NCBI RefSeq assembly: GCF_014066305.1
Contig: NW_023501037.1
Coordinates: 1,849,588-1,913,587, forward strand
Direction: 5' to 3'
DNA from: Letharia columbiana
Lineage: Eukaryota; Ascomycota; Lecanoromycetes; Lecanorales; Parmeliaceae
DNA: 64,000 bases
The notes under the pieces are model-generated. The model saw only the letters and a list, made by a program, of their open reading frames with translations, was not told the DNA's origin and searched no databases. A program made the position numbers and the translations under genes. Shown piece after piece: positions 36,845-49,499 of the stretch; position 1 is the stretch's first letter, and each line of letters starts with the position of its first letter.

Positions 36845-37392
36845 GTAGACGTACGTTGTAGTATGAATAGTGTTTGCCACTCCTGAAATTCAAGAATGTC
36901 AAAGAAAATTCAACTTTGATCGACCGGGGAATGATAGTATTCGAAGCGGTTTCCGTCAGAAGAGAGGGAGTTGCCTTGGGTGCAACCACCAAGGACCGGA
37001 CATGTGCTGTCTTGGTTTAGTCACTAGTACAGCAAGGTCAAGCCGCAATGAGCGCTGCTCGCAAGGTTGCCCTCATGCGCCTGTTAAGAGATCACAAGCC
37101 TTGCAAAGAGTGAAGAAGCGAGCATCAAAATGTGAGATTCCACATTCAATAGATCAGAAAGGGTCACAGCGGATAGAGATATGGTTTGGCAGGAGAATTC
37201 ATCGTTTGCTCTTGGTCATCGTATTGTACAGCCAAGTCTCAACCCCTATGCAGACAGAGCAAACCTTTGGCTCCGGATCAAGCCATCCCGTATCACATTA
37301 TGAAAAGAACCCGAAGAACACCGAGAAAGGACGCGCCTCCTGCTCAACCCCTTAGATATCGCATGCCAAAGCTCCGACCACGGTGGAGAAGC
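36845..37392. other. Intergenic region between convergent ATG4 and H2B
   Basis: 548 bp of normal composition containing both 3' untranslated regions. A plus-strand open frame at 36,870-37,355 has no domain, begins inside the expected ATG4 3' UTR, and is best read as chance. No metazoan-type histone stem-loop is evident, and fungal histone mRNAs are normally polyadenylated. Confidence 0.6.
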
Positions 37393-38060
<668 letters not shown>

Positions 38061-38627
38061 ATTTGATAAATTAGAGATTTGGACTGGGAAGGAGAATGGG
38101 TTTGAAGAGTGATGTATGAGTTTGGCTGATATGGGTGCGCAAGATAATTTCGTTGTTGGATGAGATTGATGAGAGAAGATGAAGAAGTTACGGGGCTGCG
38201 AGCGAACTTATACTCGCTGGCGGCAGTCGTGATTTGCTTGGCGCGTCCTCCAAACAATAACTAGTCGAAAAGGCTAACCGAGACCATAACATTTTGCGCC
38301 TGTAACTCTGTAAGGTACTTACTTTAGGCTTCCCCTAGTAAACTTCCCCGCCCTAGTGATATGATTTTTACCATTCACCTACCAAACCCCCCCCCAAAAC
38401 TTTGCGCATTTTTGGTTGGTTTTCTTACATGACTCAGCAAACATTACTTGCCCGTCACATCAACCCACTTGCGCTGCTACTACTTAATCCCCATCCGCCT
38501 CACAACCTCCTTCTTTCACTCAACCATCCACACGTTACATATCGAACTTACGCCTGCATCCATCACCAACACCAACTCAACCCAAACATCACCCACCTTC
38601 AACTCTCGCTCTCAAGAATCCATCAAA
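38061..38627. promoter_or_regulatory. Bidirectional H2B-H2A promoter
   Basis: 567 bp between the H2B and H2A start codons. Divergent histone pairs in fungi share such a region for cell-cycle control. A TATAAG-like word on the minus strand at 38,208-38,213 lies about 150 bp upstream of the H2B start and may be its TATA box. The H2A side is C/A-rich with 'caaccatccacacg'-type pyrimidine runs before the ATG. Specific regulator sites cannot be named with confidence. Confidence 0.65.
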
Positions 38628-39281
<654 letters not shown>

Positions 39282-39898
39282 GGTGGTCTCATTGCTTTGG
39301 CGCGCAGGTTCATGGTTTCTTTTACTTGCTTCACGTGATAATGGGGTTCGGGGAAGCCAGGTCAATGGCATCGTGGTGCGTTAGGGATGTACATTATGTC
39401 CACGGCAGCGACATGATTCTAGACACCCGAGAATCAATCTGATCATACCCATCCAAAACACAACCAACCATTTTTGACGCTTTTCATCATAATTACCGCC
39501 TGTCTTGCTCTCAGAACAAGGGCCAAACCAAAATAACACTGTTTCTATTTTTCAAGAGTTCGCAATGCAGCTGCGTTGATTTGTCTTTCGAAACAACTTT
39601 ACTGCCCAGTTCGTCACCTGGTGTTCGAACTCTCCATGCATCCTCTACACATGCGGAAGTGAAGGCCGAAGACCTTGAAATACAAGATGCGACGGATTTA
39701 AAGAAGGCTGGAACATTATTACGGAGACATCGACGAGCCTTTATGCTCTATTTCTCAAAGCCTCAATAAGTTTTTGAAACCTAAAAACCTCCAGTCGCCT
39801 CGAAGACACGGAAATGATGAATACTGCTTCCCACGATGAGGTTGTCGCGAGAAGCCCATGGTCACCTCGGCCTACCTATCGGGCCTGGAGTGGATTTC
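39282..39898. other. Intergenic region between convergent H2A and the NDUFB9-like gene
   Basis: 617 bp holding two 3' untranslated regions. Open frames at 39,581-39,769 and 39,814-40,020 have no recognisable domain, and the second lies antisense over the NDUFB9-like exons. Nothing else seen. Confidence 0.55.
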
Positions 39899-40425
39899 CT
39901 ACAGAGTCATATGAGGAGGAGCTACGTGATGTGAGCCAGCGATCCGCAAGGCAGTGCTTTTCATGTACATACGGTCTAGGATTGGTGGTGGAATGTTTCT
40001 CTCGTATTTTGAACCTGTAGGAATCGTAAGTATCTGTTCTAGATACTGTAAAGAAAAAGGACAACATACCGCCGGGAGCTGTAGGGGGTCTATACGGGTC
40101 GGGGTGCTTCCATTTCTCCAGCAATGCCTCTGCCTCCTGAAACAGTACCTAATTTTACCGTCAGTGATATGTGTCTTGGAGATAGCACTGAAATTCCTCT
40201 TGCGACTTACTCGCTGCTGACGCGGCTCTCGCACATCTCTATTGGCATCAAAAAGAGATCGGATGTATTGCGCCTGACCGCGCCAGATGTAACGATGGAC
40301 GGCCCAATCGAGAGCGAGCTTGAGGCTTCGCCGATATAGCGAGCTGGAGCTTAGTGTCAGCCCAGGGCAAGAGAAAGAAGCACAGGGAGGTCCTTAACAT
40401 ACGTGACTGCTTGCTTGCTCGTCAT
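39899..40425 (-). CDS. NDUFB9: Complex I LYR-motif subunit, NDUFB9/B22 family
   Basis: Small accessory subunit of mitochondrial NADH:ubiquinone oxidoreductase. The family is LYRM3, and members bind the mitochondrial acyl carrier protein. Exons on the minus strand are 40,425-40,403, 40,349-40,211, 40,136-40,070 and 40,014-39,899. Introns of 53, 74 and 55 nt join in phase to 114 residues. The LYR tripeptide is at 12-14 in 'SSSLYRRSLKLALDW'. The family signature follows: 'RGQAQYIRSLFDANRDVREP', 'QQREAEALLEKWKHPDPYRP' and 'PPTAPGGSKYERN'. A further 51-nt stretch, 39,972-39,922, starts GTATGT, ends GTAG, has no stop and keeps frame. If it is an intron, the protein is 97 residues and ends ILDPPPHMTL. 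The first exon is only 23 nt, which makes this gene easy to miss. It is divergent from KGD2, another mitochondrial energy gene. Confidence 0.88.
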
Positions 40426-40810
40426 AATGCTTGGGATGAGGCTTGGTGCTCTGCCATCCAAGGACTTCAGTGGAATCCTGACTCAGGATGTCAACGACTC
40501 ACTTGCATCCGATAGGGTTTTCCGGTCCGCGCGAAGTCCGCCTAATAGTATACGTCAACTGGAAGTACTGGCAGGGTGTTGGTGCGGTACTCGTAGAAAA
40601 GAATGAGCGTTTTGCCAAGGCTTGGCACAACCCTAAAATCTCCGCTTCCCGTCATAAGCTCGCTCCCTCGAAGCTCCCTAAACGACATCGCGTACATACA
40701 ACGGTCATGAGCCATTGAGCGCCAACATTTCTTTGAAGTCCCCAAGTCATATCCTTTCTTTGGCGGCCCTCCCGTTTCGCGTTCGTCCTACGGGACCCTC
40801 TTGTCGCAAC
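40426..40810. promoter_or_regulatory. Bidirectional promoter of NDUFB9-like gene and KGD2
   Basis: 385 bp between two divergent start codons of mitochondrial respiratory genes, suggesting co-regulation. No named factor site was identified with confidence. Open frames across it have no domain. Confidence 0.55.
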
Positions 40811-42796
40811 ATGGCGAGTCGGCAATGTTGGAGGGGGTCGATTTCGTCCACACCATTACGGCGAGGGCCGTTGCTTTCGCGCAGCAGTGCAAGAGCTCCC
40901 ATCGGTACCCGAGTCTTGCCCTCCCGTGCTTGCAATTATCATGTGCAGCCTCGACTTGAGCTTGCCTTGGCCTCCGTAAGGGAAATTAGGTAAACTTTAG
41001 CAATGGTAGACTTTGTGGTGGTGCTCACAAGATGTCAGACCCAGTATGCAGAAGCAAAGAAAGCATGTCCCTTTGACACAGATCCGGCTTTATGGTGCGT
41101 CTACTGGAACCCGGTGCTTAGGGATACTCTGACGCTTTGCTAGCGGATAAAGTCGTCAAGGTTCCGGAGATGGCAGAATCTATATCGGAAGGCACTCTCA
41201 AGCAATGGTCAAAACGTTGGTCTATTGAATTATTCAGAGTTGAGCAACGGAACGCTAAGTACCGTGCAGAGATTGGAGACTATGTGGAGCAGGACGAAGA
41301 AATCGCAACAATCGAAACGGATAAGGTACACGTTGTTCACCTAGGCTGCGCGCTGTCCCTTCACTGACACATCATCACGATTAGATTGATGTTGCCGTAA
41401 ATGCGCCCGAGCCAGGTACCATCAAGGAGTTCCTTGCGAATGAGGAAGACACAGTCACAGTGGGGCAAGATCTTCTAAAATTGGAGCTTGGGGGGCCTCC
41501 GAAGGGTGGTGAGAAGCAACAAGGAAGCCAGAAACCGAAATCGCCAGCGCCTGACGAGCAGTCAACTTCATCTGATCCTGAGCCACAGAAAGATAAAGGG
41601 AAATCAGAGCAAGAGTCGCCGCCTCCTCCGCCCTCTCCTGAGAAGGAGTCAGAACCATCGAAGCAGGAGAGCAAGCCTAGTCCGCCCCCAAAGGAACCCT
41701 CCAAGCACAAAGAGCCGTCACCCAAGCCTCAGGAGTCGAAGAAGCCAGAGCCTAAGTCAAAGGATACGGCACCCTTGGGTAATCGGGAAGAACGTCGGGT
41801 AAGCTTCGCCATGGTCAGACAAAAGCAGAACCGACTAACCATACGTGAAGGTAAAAATGAACCGCATGCGCTTGCGCATCTCCGAGCGTTTAAAACAATC
41901 TCAGAATACCGCAGCTTCTCTGACAACGTTCAATGAAGTAGACATGTCCAACCTTATGCAGTTCCGAAAACTATACAAGGATGAAGTGCTTAAGAAGACG
42001 GGTGTCAAGCTTGGCTTCATGAGCGCTTTCTCCCGTGCCTGCATTCTGGCGATGAGAGATATTCCCGCCGTTAATGCCTCCATCGAGGGCCCAGGTGGAG
42101 GTGACACGATAGTCTACAGGGATTACGTTGACATCAGTGTGGCCGTAGCTACTGAAAAGGGTCTGGTAACTCCTGTGGTGCGTAATACGGAGACGCTGGA
42201 CTTGGTTGGCATTGAAAAGGAAATTGCCGAGCTGGGAAAGAAGGTATGAACCAGGAGCTTGCTCGTAGAGATGGTTGTTGTTGATGACAATATCCAGGCC
42301 CGTGATAACAAGTTGACCATCGAGGATATGGCTGGGGGAACGTTTACCATAAGCAATGTGAGTAACTGACGCGAGGAAATTCTTCGCTTATTTCTGAATC
42401 GAGTCCAGGGAGGTGTCTTCGGCTCGTTGATGGGAACACCAATCATCAACTTACCGCAGACTGGTACAGTGCATCAAGTTACTTGGTCGTTTGATTGACT
42501 AATAGTGACTCAGCGGTTCTCGGTTTGCACGCCATAAAGGAGAAGCCAGTTGCGGTTGATGGCAAGGTGGAGATTCGCCCAGTTCGTACTCTCCTTGCCC
42601 GCTTCAGCGACATTCGACTGACCCAGTACCAGATGATGTATCTCGCGCTTACGTACGATCACCGACTGCTGGATGGCAGAGAAGCGGTCGTCTTTCTTGT
42701 CAAGGTAAGCTATTGATATCCACGCTGAGACAGGAAGCTGACAGCTCAAAGGTGAAAGAATACATAGAGGACCCAAGAAGGATGCTGCTGGGTTAG
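40811..42796 (+). CDS. KGD2: Dihydrolipoamide succinyltransferase, E2 of 2-oxoglutarate dehydrogenase
   Basis: Mitochondrial matrix enzyme of the TCA cycle that transfers succinyl from lipoamide to CoA. My model has eleven exons: 40,811-40,975, 41,052-41,094, 41,144-41,215, 41,270-41,325, 41,385-41,798, 41,851-42,243, 42,298-42,357, 42,409-42,463, 42,514-42,581, 42,633-42,704 and 42,752-42,796. It gives 480 residues with every junction in phase. An Arg/Ser-rich presequence ([20 protein letters not shown]) leads to '[18 protein letters not shown]'. The lipoyl domain spans about 72-148, with the modified Lys112 in ETDK. A Pro/Lys/Glu-rich linker follows, without a clear E3-binding domain, as usual for fungal KGD2. 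The catalytic domain carries His452 and Asp456 in '[14 protein letters not shown]'. The ninth intron (42,582-42,632) is 51 nt, stop-free and in frame. The acceptor of intron 1 is the least certain junction. Confidence 0.94.
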
Positions 42797-43114
42797 ACCA
42801 GATTACCAGTGATCAAGCGTCGATATTTCGTACAGCTTCGGGTTTGCAACAATCTGTATATAAAAGCCTCAATCACTCTCGATCCTCAAATCAGTAAGAA
42901 GATCCGTGACAGACTGCGAATGGATTTGAACACACCAAGCATCTGCTCAACACAATTTTCTCTCGTGTGGTTACCCATGCTAACTACCCTACCAAGCCGC
43001 TAGTGCGATGCAGGAGCCCCTTGGATGAGGGGTGTTAGACCCTTACACTCCCCTACGAAAGCCATTTAAATAAGAAACTTATATATTGAAATTTATATAA
43101 TTAATAAAGGCAGC
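42797..43114. other. 3' flank of KGD2 and right border of the gene island
   Basis: Normal composition continues to about 43,070, then the RIP-degraded block begins within a few tens of bases. The border is as sharp as the left one near 29,090. No gene is seen; the short frame at 42,809-43,003 lies in the expected 3' UTR. Confidence 0.55.
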
Positions 43115-43205
43115 TACTACGCGTATAGTCTCTATTTAATAAATATATAGCCTCTATTTAATAGACGTATAGCCTCTATCTACTAGGCGTATAGCCTCTC
43201 TAATC
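43115..43205. repeat. Tandem repeat, unit about 21-22 bp
   Basis: The unit 'cgtatagcctctatttaata' is present about four times with C/T variation. It is directly followed by 'gcggccgcgcggaagctaa', which is the reverse complement of a word in the terminal repeat of the element at 8,513-9,205. The array may therefore belong to a relative of that element. Confidence 0.7.
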
Positions 43206-43421
43206 GAGTTAGCGGCCGCGCGGAAGCTAACGAATATTAATCGAAAATAGTAAAGAACCCGTAGAAGCTAACGGACACTAATCGAAAATGATAAAGAACT
43301 CGTATCTAGTCTCTTCGAGATTCTTTAATGATAGTAGAGTAAGCCTTCCTATATCTCTCCCTATAGATTTATAATATCGAACGATTTCAATTCATCGATT
43401 AGTAAGATCTTTAAATAATTC

Positions 43422-43602
43422 TATTAAAAGTAGAATATTAGATATATTAGAAATAATTGAAAGACTAAAAAGACTAATTATTAATTTATGAAATATATAA
43501 ATATTTATATATATAAAATAGGTAATTAATAGTAACTAGTAATTACTAGCTCTAATAATACGCGATATATATATAATAATCGAAGGGGCTAATATTATAA
43601 TA
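43422..43602. repeat. Left LTR of copy B
   Basis: Direct repeat of 44,221-44,402. It begins TATTAAAAGTAG and ends ATTATAATA where copy A has ATTATAACA. Confidence 0.82.
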
Positions 43603-44220
43603 CTCTCCGATAGTCTTAGAAGCTAGATTTCTTAAATCTTAATATATTAAATCTTATATATATTAGTTTTTAAATTTACGCTTTATATTCGAGATTAATT
43701 ATTTACCCGATCTCGTTAAATCTATAAAAAACCTCGATAAGAAAAATAGAAAGAGTGCCGAGGCTTTTAAATACCCGTTTCGAGACCTCGAAATAATATA
43801 AGAGTTTTTAATATTTTACTCGTATTGCTTCGAAACCTCGAAATAATCTAAGAGTTTTGAAGTTTTATCTATATTATTTCGAGACCTCGGAATAATATAA
43901 GAATTTTTAATTTACTTATATTATTTCGAGATCTCGAAATAATATAAGAATTTTAATTAGTTCGGGTTCTCGTATAATATAAGAATTTTTAATTTACTCG
44001 TATTATCTCGAGATCTCGAATAAAATAAGAATTTTAGTTCGATATTTTTTATATAAAAATTAAATAACGATAGCCCTCTCGTCGATGAATATAGGTAAAA
44101 AAATAGGCTATCGCTATAAGATATATCTATTTATAAACGATTATCGAAGATTTAATTTAATATCTCTTAGAAAGTATAAGAATATTCGATACTATTCTAT
44201 TCGCTTTCGAGCTTATAATC

Positions 44221-44402
44221 TATTAAAAGTAGAATACTAGATATATTAGAAATTGATTAAAAGACTAAAAAGACTAATTATTAATTTATAAGATATACGG
44301 ATATTTATATATATAAAATAGATAATTAATAGTAGCTAATAATTACTAGCTTTAATAATACGCGATATATATACGATAGTCGAAGGGGCTAGTATTATAA
44401 TA
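44221..44402. repeat. Right LTR of copy B
   Basis: Direct repeat of 43,422-43,602 and aligned with both LTRs of copy A. It ends in TA, decayed from CA, directly before the AATTT target-duplication half. Confidence 0.82.
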
Positions 44403-45764
44403 AATTTCTCTATAGCGATAGCTAATTAACTAACTACTCTCTCTACTTACTATAAAAAATATATCTATTATATTTAAATATTTACTATCTATCGACTAGC
44501 TAATCTTTCTATATTTAAAACGTATTAAATATAATCTTATTATTCTATATATAGGCCTATATAATATTACCTCGCTATTCTTATATAGTATTATCTTATT
44601 ATTCTTCTCTTATAATCTATTTAATTTATCTATCTTATCGCTTTTCTTATATAATATCTAATCGTTAAGATAATTACTATAGTAATTATAAGTTTCTTCG
44701 CTATAACGCTTATAGTATAGAGATAAATATAAATATACGCTCTAATTTTTATCTATTAAGCGAGAAATATAGATAAATAATAAAATAAGTATTAATTCTA
44801 TTACTATATTCTATTATAAAAATAATTTAACTCGAAAAAGTTAGATATAAATTTTTTACTATTTTTAATTAATATTAATTAATTTTTATATAATTATTAA
44901 TTTAATTAAAAGAATTATATATTTAATAGATAAAAACTATATATCTATTAAGTAGAGATTATATATTTAATAATTATCTATTTTTATATTCTCTTTAATT
45001 GTTATAATTTTAATTATAATTTAAGAAAAATAAGTAAATTAATAAATAATAATATATTTAGAAATATAAATTTTATTATAGAAGATTATTATAAAGTAGT
45101 TTATTAATTAAATTAGATATTATTATAAAAGTATAAAAGTATAATTATAAATCTCTCTTTATATATATAAAGCGAGAGTTATTATTTATTTACCCGTTAT
45201 TTAATTTCTATATTTATCTTAATTATAAATTTACTCTTTATAAAAAAGATATAAAATAAATTTTATTAATTCTTAAAATCTTAATTTTACGAGTTTTTAA
45301 TTATTTTACTTTAATATTATTATTATAATTTATCTTATATAAAGTTATAATCTAATTTAATTAAAGTCTTATATAAATAGATAAATACTCTATAAGTTAA
45401 CTTATCTATTCTATTATTCTATATTTAAAATCTTTTATAATTATAATAATATTTTTATTAATCGAAGTTTATAAAAAAGAGCTAGATTTTTATAAATATA
45501 AAGATTTTTATATAAAATTAGAATTTATAAATATAAATAAAATAAAACGCTTTATTTAAAGTGATTAATTTTAATTATATTTCGATATTTATATCTAGAT
45601 ATTACTATAATAAAAAGTCGTAAAATATATAGATATATCTTATAAATAAAGGTTATAATTTATTATAATTAAGAAGTATATACTTATTAGAAAATAATTA
45701 AAATCTAATAAGTTTTTAACTCTATTCTCTAATAAATTAAATTAAAATTAAATAAATTATTATA
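44403..45764. other. AT-rich RIP-degraded region
   Basis: No gene or resolved element over about 1.3 kb. Composition is RIP-saturated. Confidence 0.45.
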
Positions 45765-45905
45765 CTTATATAATATATAAATAAAGATTTATAAATTAAA
45801 TTTATAGAGTTAAATTTTAGCTTTAACTCTAAATTAAATTAAATTTTAATCGCTTATTATATATTTTTAATTTATTTTTATTATTATAAAATTAATTTAA
45901 TTTAT
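45765..45905 (+). repeat. Repeat family R2, partial RIP-degraded copy
   Basis: Matches the first part of R2 (words 'taaattaaatttatagagtt' and 'aatcgcttattatatattt'). It is cut off where the L3 repeat begins. Confidence 0.55.
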
Positions 45906-46262
45906 ATAATATTAGTATATATAAAAGAATAAGATAGAGCTAAGCTTAAAAATCTTGAATTTATATATATATTTAATTATAAATTTAAGTTCTATACGCT
46001 TTTTTATTAAATAGATTAAGTTAGTCTAATAGTCTTTCCGCGTCTCTCTTATTAAAAATTTATATATAGAAATTTTATACTTTAAAGTACTTAGCTTACG
46101 ATATATATAAATACTTTATAATTCCTTAAGTTATAGAGCTCGCTTTACGCTTTCTAACGCTATAAAAACTATAAAGTCTAATCTACTATTAATAAATTAA
46201 ATAAATATTTAAATATAATAGTTATAATAGTTATATTAGACGCGTTCGAAATTAAATAATAA
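45900..46262 (-). repeat. Dispersed repeat L3, inverted copy
   Basis: Reverse complement of the L3 repeats at 52,735-53,062 and 53,940-54,258. It runs from 'tatataaaagaataagatag' to 'attagacgcgttcg'. Its edge at 46,262 is the insertion site of the M2 element. Confidence 0.65.
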
Positions 46263-46690
46263 TATATCTCAATCTAAGTGATTTTCGTACGTTTCCGCCG
46301 AGTTCGTATTATAAGTACGTTTGCGATTTAGTCTATTAGTGACTTTATTTATTTTATTCTTTTTTTAATTCTCTGTTTGTAACTTTAAAATTTAGTAACT
46401 TTAAAATTTTCGTATCTCTATATTCTAGTCTTTTTATATATATGTATTAATATATATTATTATTATATACGTTATTTACGCTATATTGGTTTTTCGTATT
46501 TTTTAAATTATTTATTCTTGTCATTTAGTTAGCGTTATATTTTTATTATGCTTTTATCGCCGTTTTTAGACTTTTTTTATTATTCTCTATTGATGACTAA
46601 AAAGATTATGTTTTATTACATTTAGTTCTATTTTTTATTCCTTTATATTTCTAATCTTGTTTCAATTTTTACTTTTTATAGTAATCCTTT
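46263..46690 (-). mobile_element. MITE-like element, family M2 copy 2
   Basis: A TG-containing block with 'tttccgccgagttcgtat' and 'gtaactttaaaatttagtaa' corresponds in reverse orientation to the element at 24,507-25,083. It interrupts 'gaaattaaataataat' and 'ccttttatttatttatataa', which are continuous at 47,160-47,205 ('gatcgaataataatcc...'). That second place serves as an empty-site reference. The four bases TAAT occur on both sides and may be the target duplication. Confidence 0.65.
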
Positions 46691-47239
46691 TATTTATTTA
46701 TATAATTATTCTTCTTTTATTATTCTATTAATTCTATTAATTTTATTAATATAAATATAATCGTCTTCGATACTTCTCGTCTAAAGATTATTTAATATTT
46801 TAAATATATATACTTCTTTTATTCGCCTTTTAAAGCTTCTATTAATACTTTTAAATTATTACTTAATAAATTTATTATTATTAATAATCGAGACTATAAG
46901 CGAGCTTAATAGCTATTTACTACTACTTATAAACGCGTTAAAAGACTCTTAAAGAGCTTAAACGAATATATTCTTTTCTATATACTTCTTTTAAGTTAGC
47001 GATAATATCTTTTAACTTAATAATACTATCTTCTAAGACGCGTCTTTCTTCTCTATTTATTCTTTATTACTCTATTTTAAAGTCTCTTAACGCGTATTAA
47101 ATTCTAAATATCGTTAAGAAGAAGCTTTTAAAAATATAATAATTATATTAGACGCGTTCGGGATCGAATAATAATCCTTTCACCTATTTATATAACTATT
47201 CTTCTTTTATTATTTTATTAATTCTATTAATTTTACTAA
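46691..47239 (-). repeat. Block between L3 and tandem array, inverted orientation
   Basis: RIP-degraded reverse complement of about 52,250-52,734. Landmarks are 'tataaacgcgttaaaagact', 'cgagactataagcgagctta' and 'gacgcgttcgggatcgaata'. Confidence 0.6.
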
Positions 47240-48640
47240 TATAAATATATTTATTCTCGATATTCTTATACTTAGTTAAATAAGAGAAGAATTTATAATA
47301 GACGAATATAAAGAATATTATAAAGATAATTATTAGTAGTAGTAATATAATAGATCTACTCTTTACGATCTTATATTAATTTACTTAGCTAATATAAGAG
47401 AAGTTAATATAATAGATAAATATGAAGGATATTACGAAGAAATTAAGCGGTAATAAGACTATTATCGTTAAGAATACGACTTAGCTCTTTAAGATTTTAC
47501 GTTATATTAGTTATTTACTTAATTAATTACTTAGCTAGCTACTTAGTCTAATACTCTATAAGAGAAGAAGTAAGAGAAGAAATTATAATAGATAAATACG
47601 AAGAATACTATAGAGAAACTAAGTAGTAATAAGATTATTATCGTTAAGAATACGACTTAGCTCTTTAAGATCTTACGTTATATACTCTCTACGATTTCAT
47701 ATTAAATTATTACTTAGTAAGCGAAGAATACTACTATAATTTAATTTATTATTCTTACTATATTAAGAAGTAAGAGAAGAAACTATAATAGATAAATGCG
47801 GAGAATACTACGGAGAATACTATAAAGAATACTACGAAGATAGTTATTAGCAGTAGTAATATAATAGATCTACTCTCTACGATCTTATATTAATTTACTT
47901 AGTTAGTATAAGAGAAGTTAATATAGTAGACGAATATAAAGAATACTACGGAGAAACTAAGCGATAATAAGTCTATTATCGTTAAGAATACGACTTAGCT
48001 CTTTAAGATCTTATATTATATTAGTTATTTACTTAGTTAACTACTTAGCTAGTTACTTAATCTAATACTCTATAGAAGAAGAAGTAAGAGAAGAAACTAT
48101 AATAGATAAATACGAAGAATACTACGGAGAAATTAAGCGGTAATAAGATTATTATTATTAAGAATACGACTTAGCTCTTTAAGATCCCACGTTATATACT
48201 CTCTACGATTTTATATTAAATTATTACTTAGTAAGCGAAGAATATTACTATAACTTAATCTATTATCTCTACTATATTAAGAAGTAAGAGAAGAAACTAT
48301 AATAGATAAATACGAAGAATACTACGGAGAATACTATAGAGAATATTACGAAGATAGTTATTAATAGTAGTAATATAATAGATTTACTCTTCACGATCTT
48401 ACATTAATTCACTTAGTTAATATAAGAGAAGTTAATATAATAGACGAATGCGAAGAATATTACGAAGAAATTAAGCGATAATAAGACTCTTAGTATTAAG
48501 AATATAGCTTAGCTCTTTAAGATTTCATATTATATACTCTTTATAATTTTATATTAAATTATTATTTAATAAGTCGAGAATACTATTATAACTTAATCTA
48601 TTATTTCTATTATATTAATATAATATATTACTATAATAAT
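47240..48640 (-). repeat. RIP-degraded tandem array, inverted copy
   Basis: Units of about 190-250 bp containing 'gaagaatactacgaag', 'taagaatacgacttagctct' and 'aagtaagagaagaaactata' recur about six times. They are the mutated reverse complement of the intact array at 51,020-52,250. There is no open frame. Confidence 0.75.
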
Positions 48641-49135
48641 ATTATAAGAGAAGAATCTACTATAATAATTATAGTTAATTAAATCTCTATAGAAGAAATA
48701 TTAAATAATATATATTTAAACGAATTAAAATCGTTCGATATTTATAACTATTTTACTATTCGAAAAATTTTACTATAATAGAAGATATTATGAAATTTAC
48801 ACTACTAATTAATATATTATCTTTATTTCTTTTCGATATTTTAATACTTCTTATTATAAGAATATAATCTTTCTCTATTTTTTATAGATAATTATTATAA
48901 ATTAATTCTTTATACTTAATATACCTTTCTAATTAAATCTTAGCGCGCCTCTCTTCGTATATATATATTTATATTATATAGATTAAATTAATTTTATAAT
49001 AGTAAAAGTAGATTAAAAACGTATAGTAAGCGATTAGAGTTCGATTTAACTTAGAACTAGAGCTAAAATTCGATTTAACTTAGAAAAATCTAACTTTATA
49101 AATTTAATTCATAGATCTTTACTTATATAAATATA
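48640..49135 (-). repeat. Repeat family R2, inverted copy
   Basis: Longest reverse-orientation R2 copy, from 'ataagagaagaatctactat' to 'aatttaattcatagatcttt'. It adjoins the inverted array, as the plus-strand R2 at 50,640 adjoins the intact array. Confidence 0.7.
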
Positions 49136-49499
49136 TATATATATAAAAAGACGTATTAAGATTTAATTAGAAAAATATAAAAAATATAAAGAATTAATTT
49201 ATAATAATTATTTATAAAAAATAGAGAAAGATTATATTTTTATAGTAATAAATATTAAAATATTAAAAAGAAATAAAGATAATATATTAATTAATAATAT
49301 AAATTTTATATTATCTCTTATTATAATAAAAAATTTTAAATAATAAAATAGCTATTAGAGTAAGATATTAAATAATATATATTTAAATTATTTCTTTTAT
49401 AAAGATTTAATTAATTATAATTATTATAATAAATTTTTCTTTTATAATATTATTATAATAATATATTATATTAATATAATAGAAATAATAAATTAAGTT
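49136..49499. other. AT-rich spacer at the centre of the inverted complex
   Basis: RIP-degraded; parts again resemble R2 and array sequence, but too mutated to assign. No gene. Confidence 0.4.

Larger units (their letters stand above)
43422..44402. mobile_element. 1.0-kb LTR element without coding capacity (TRIM-like), copy B
   Basis: Second copy of the element at 5,186-6,187 in the same orientation. LTRs at 43,422-43,602 and 44,221-44,402 have both TG and CA ends decayed to TA. Flanking 5-mers are AATTC (43,417-43,421) and AATTT (44,403-44,407), a target duplication differing by one C-to-T change. The interior contains the same minisatellite. This copy is more heavily mutated than copy A, as its lost terminal dinucleotides show. 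Confidence 0.85.

Noticed and set aside
36870..37355. 161-codon plus-strand open frame downstream of ATG4
   Set aside because: No domain or family resemblance; it sits in the 3' UTR space between two convergent genes.
40488..40745. Short frames on both strands between the NDUFB9-like gene and KGD2
   Set aside because: They fill a 385-bp divergent promoter, have no domain and overlap each other on opposite strands.
43118..44030. CRISPR-like regularly spaced repeats
   Set aside because: The units are contiguous or near-contiguous minisatellites without unique spacers, and the genome is eukaryotic.
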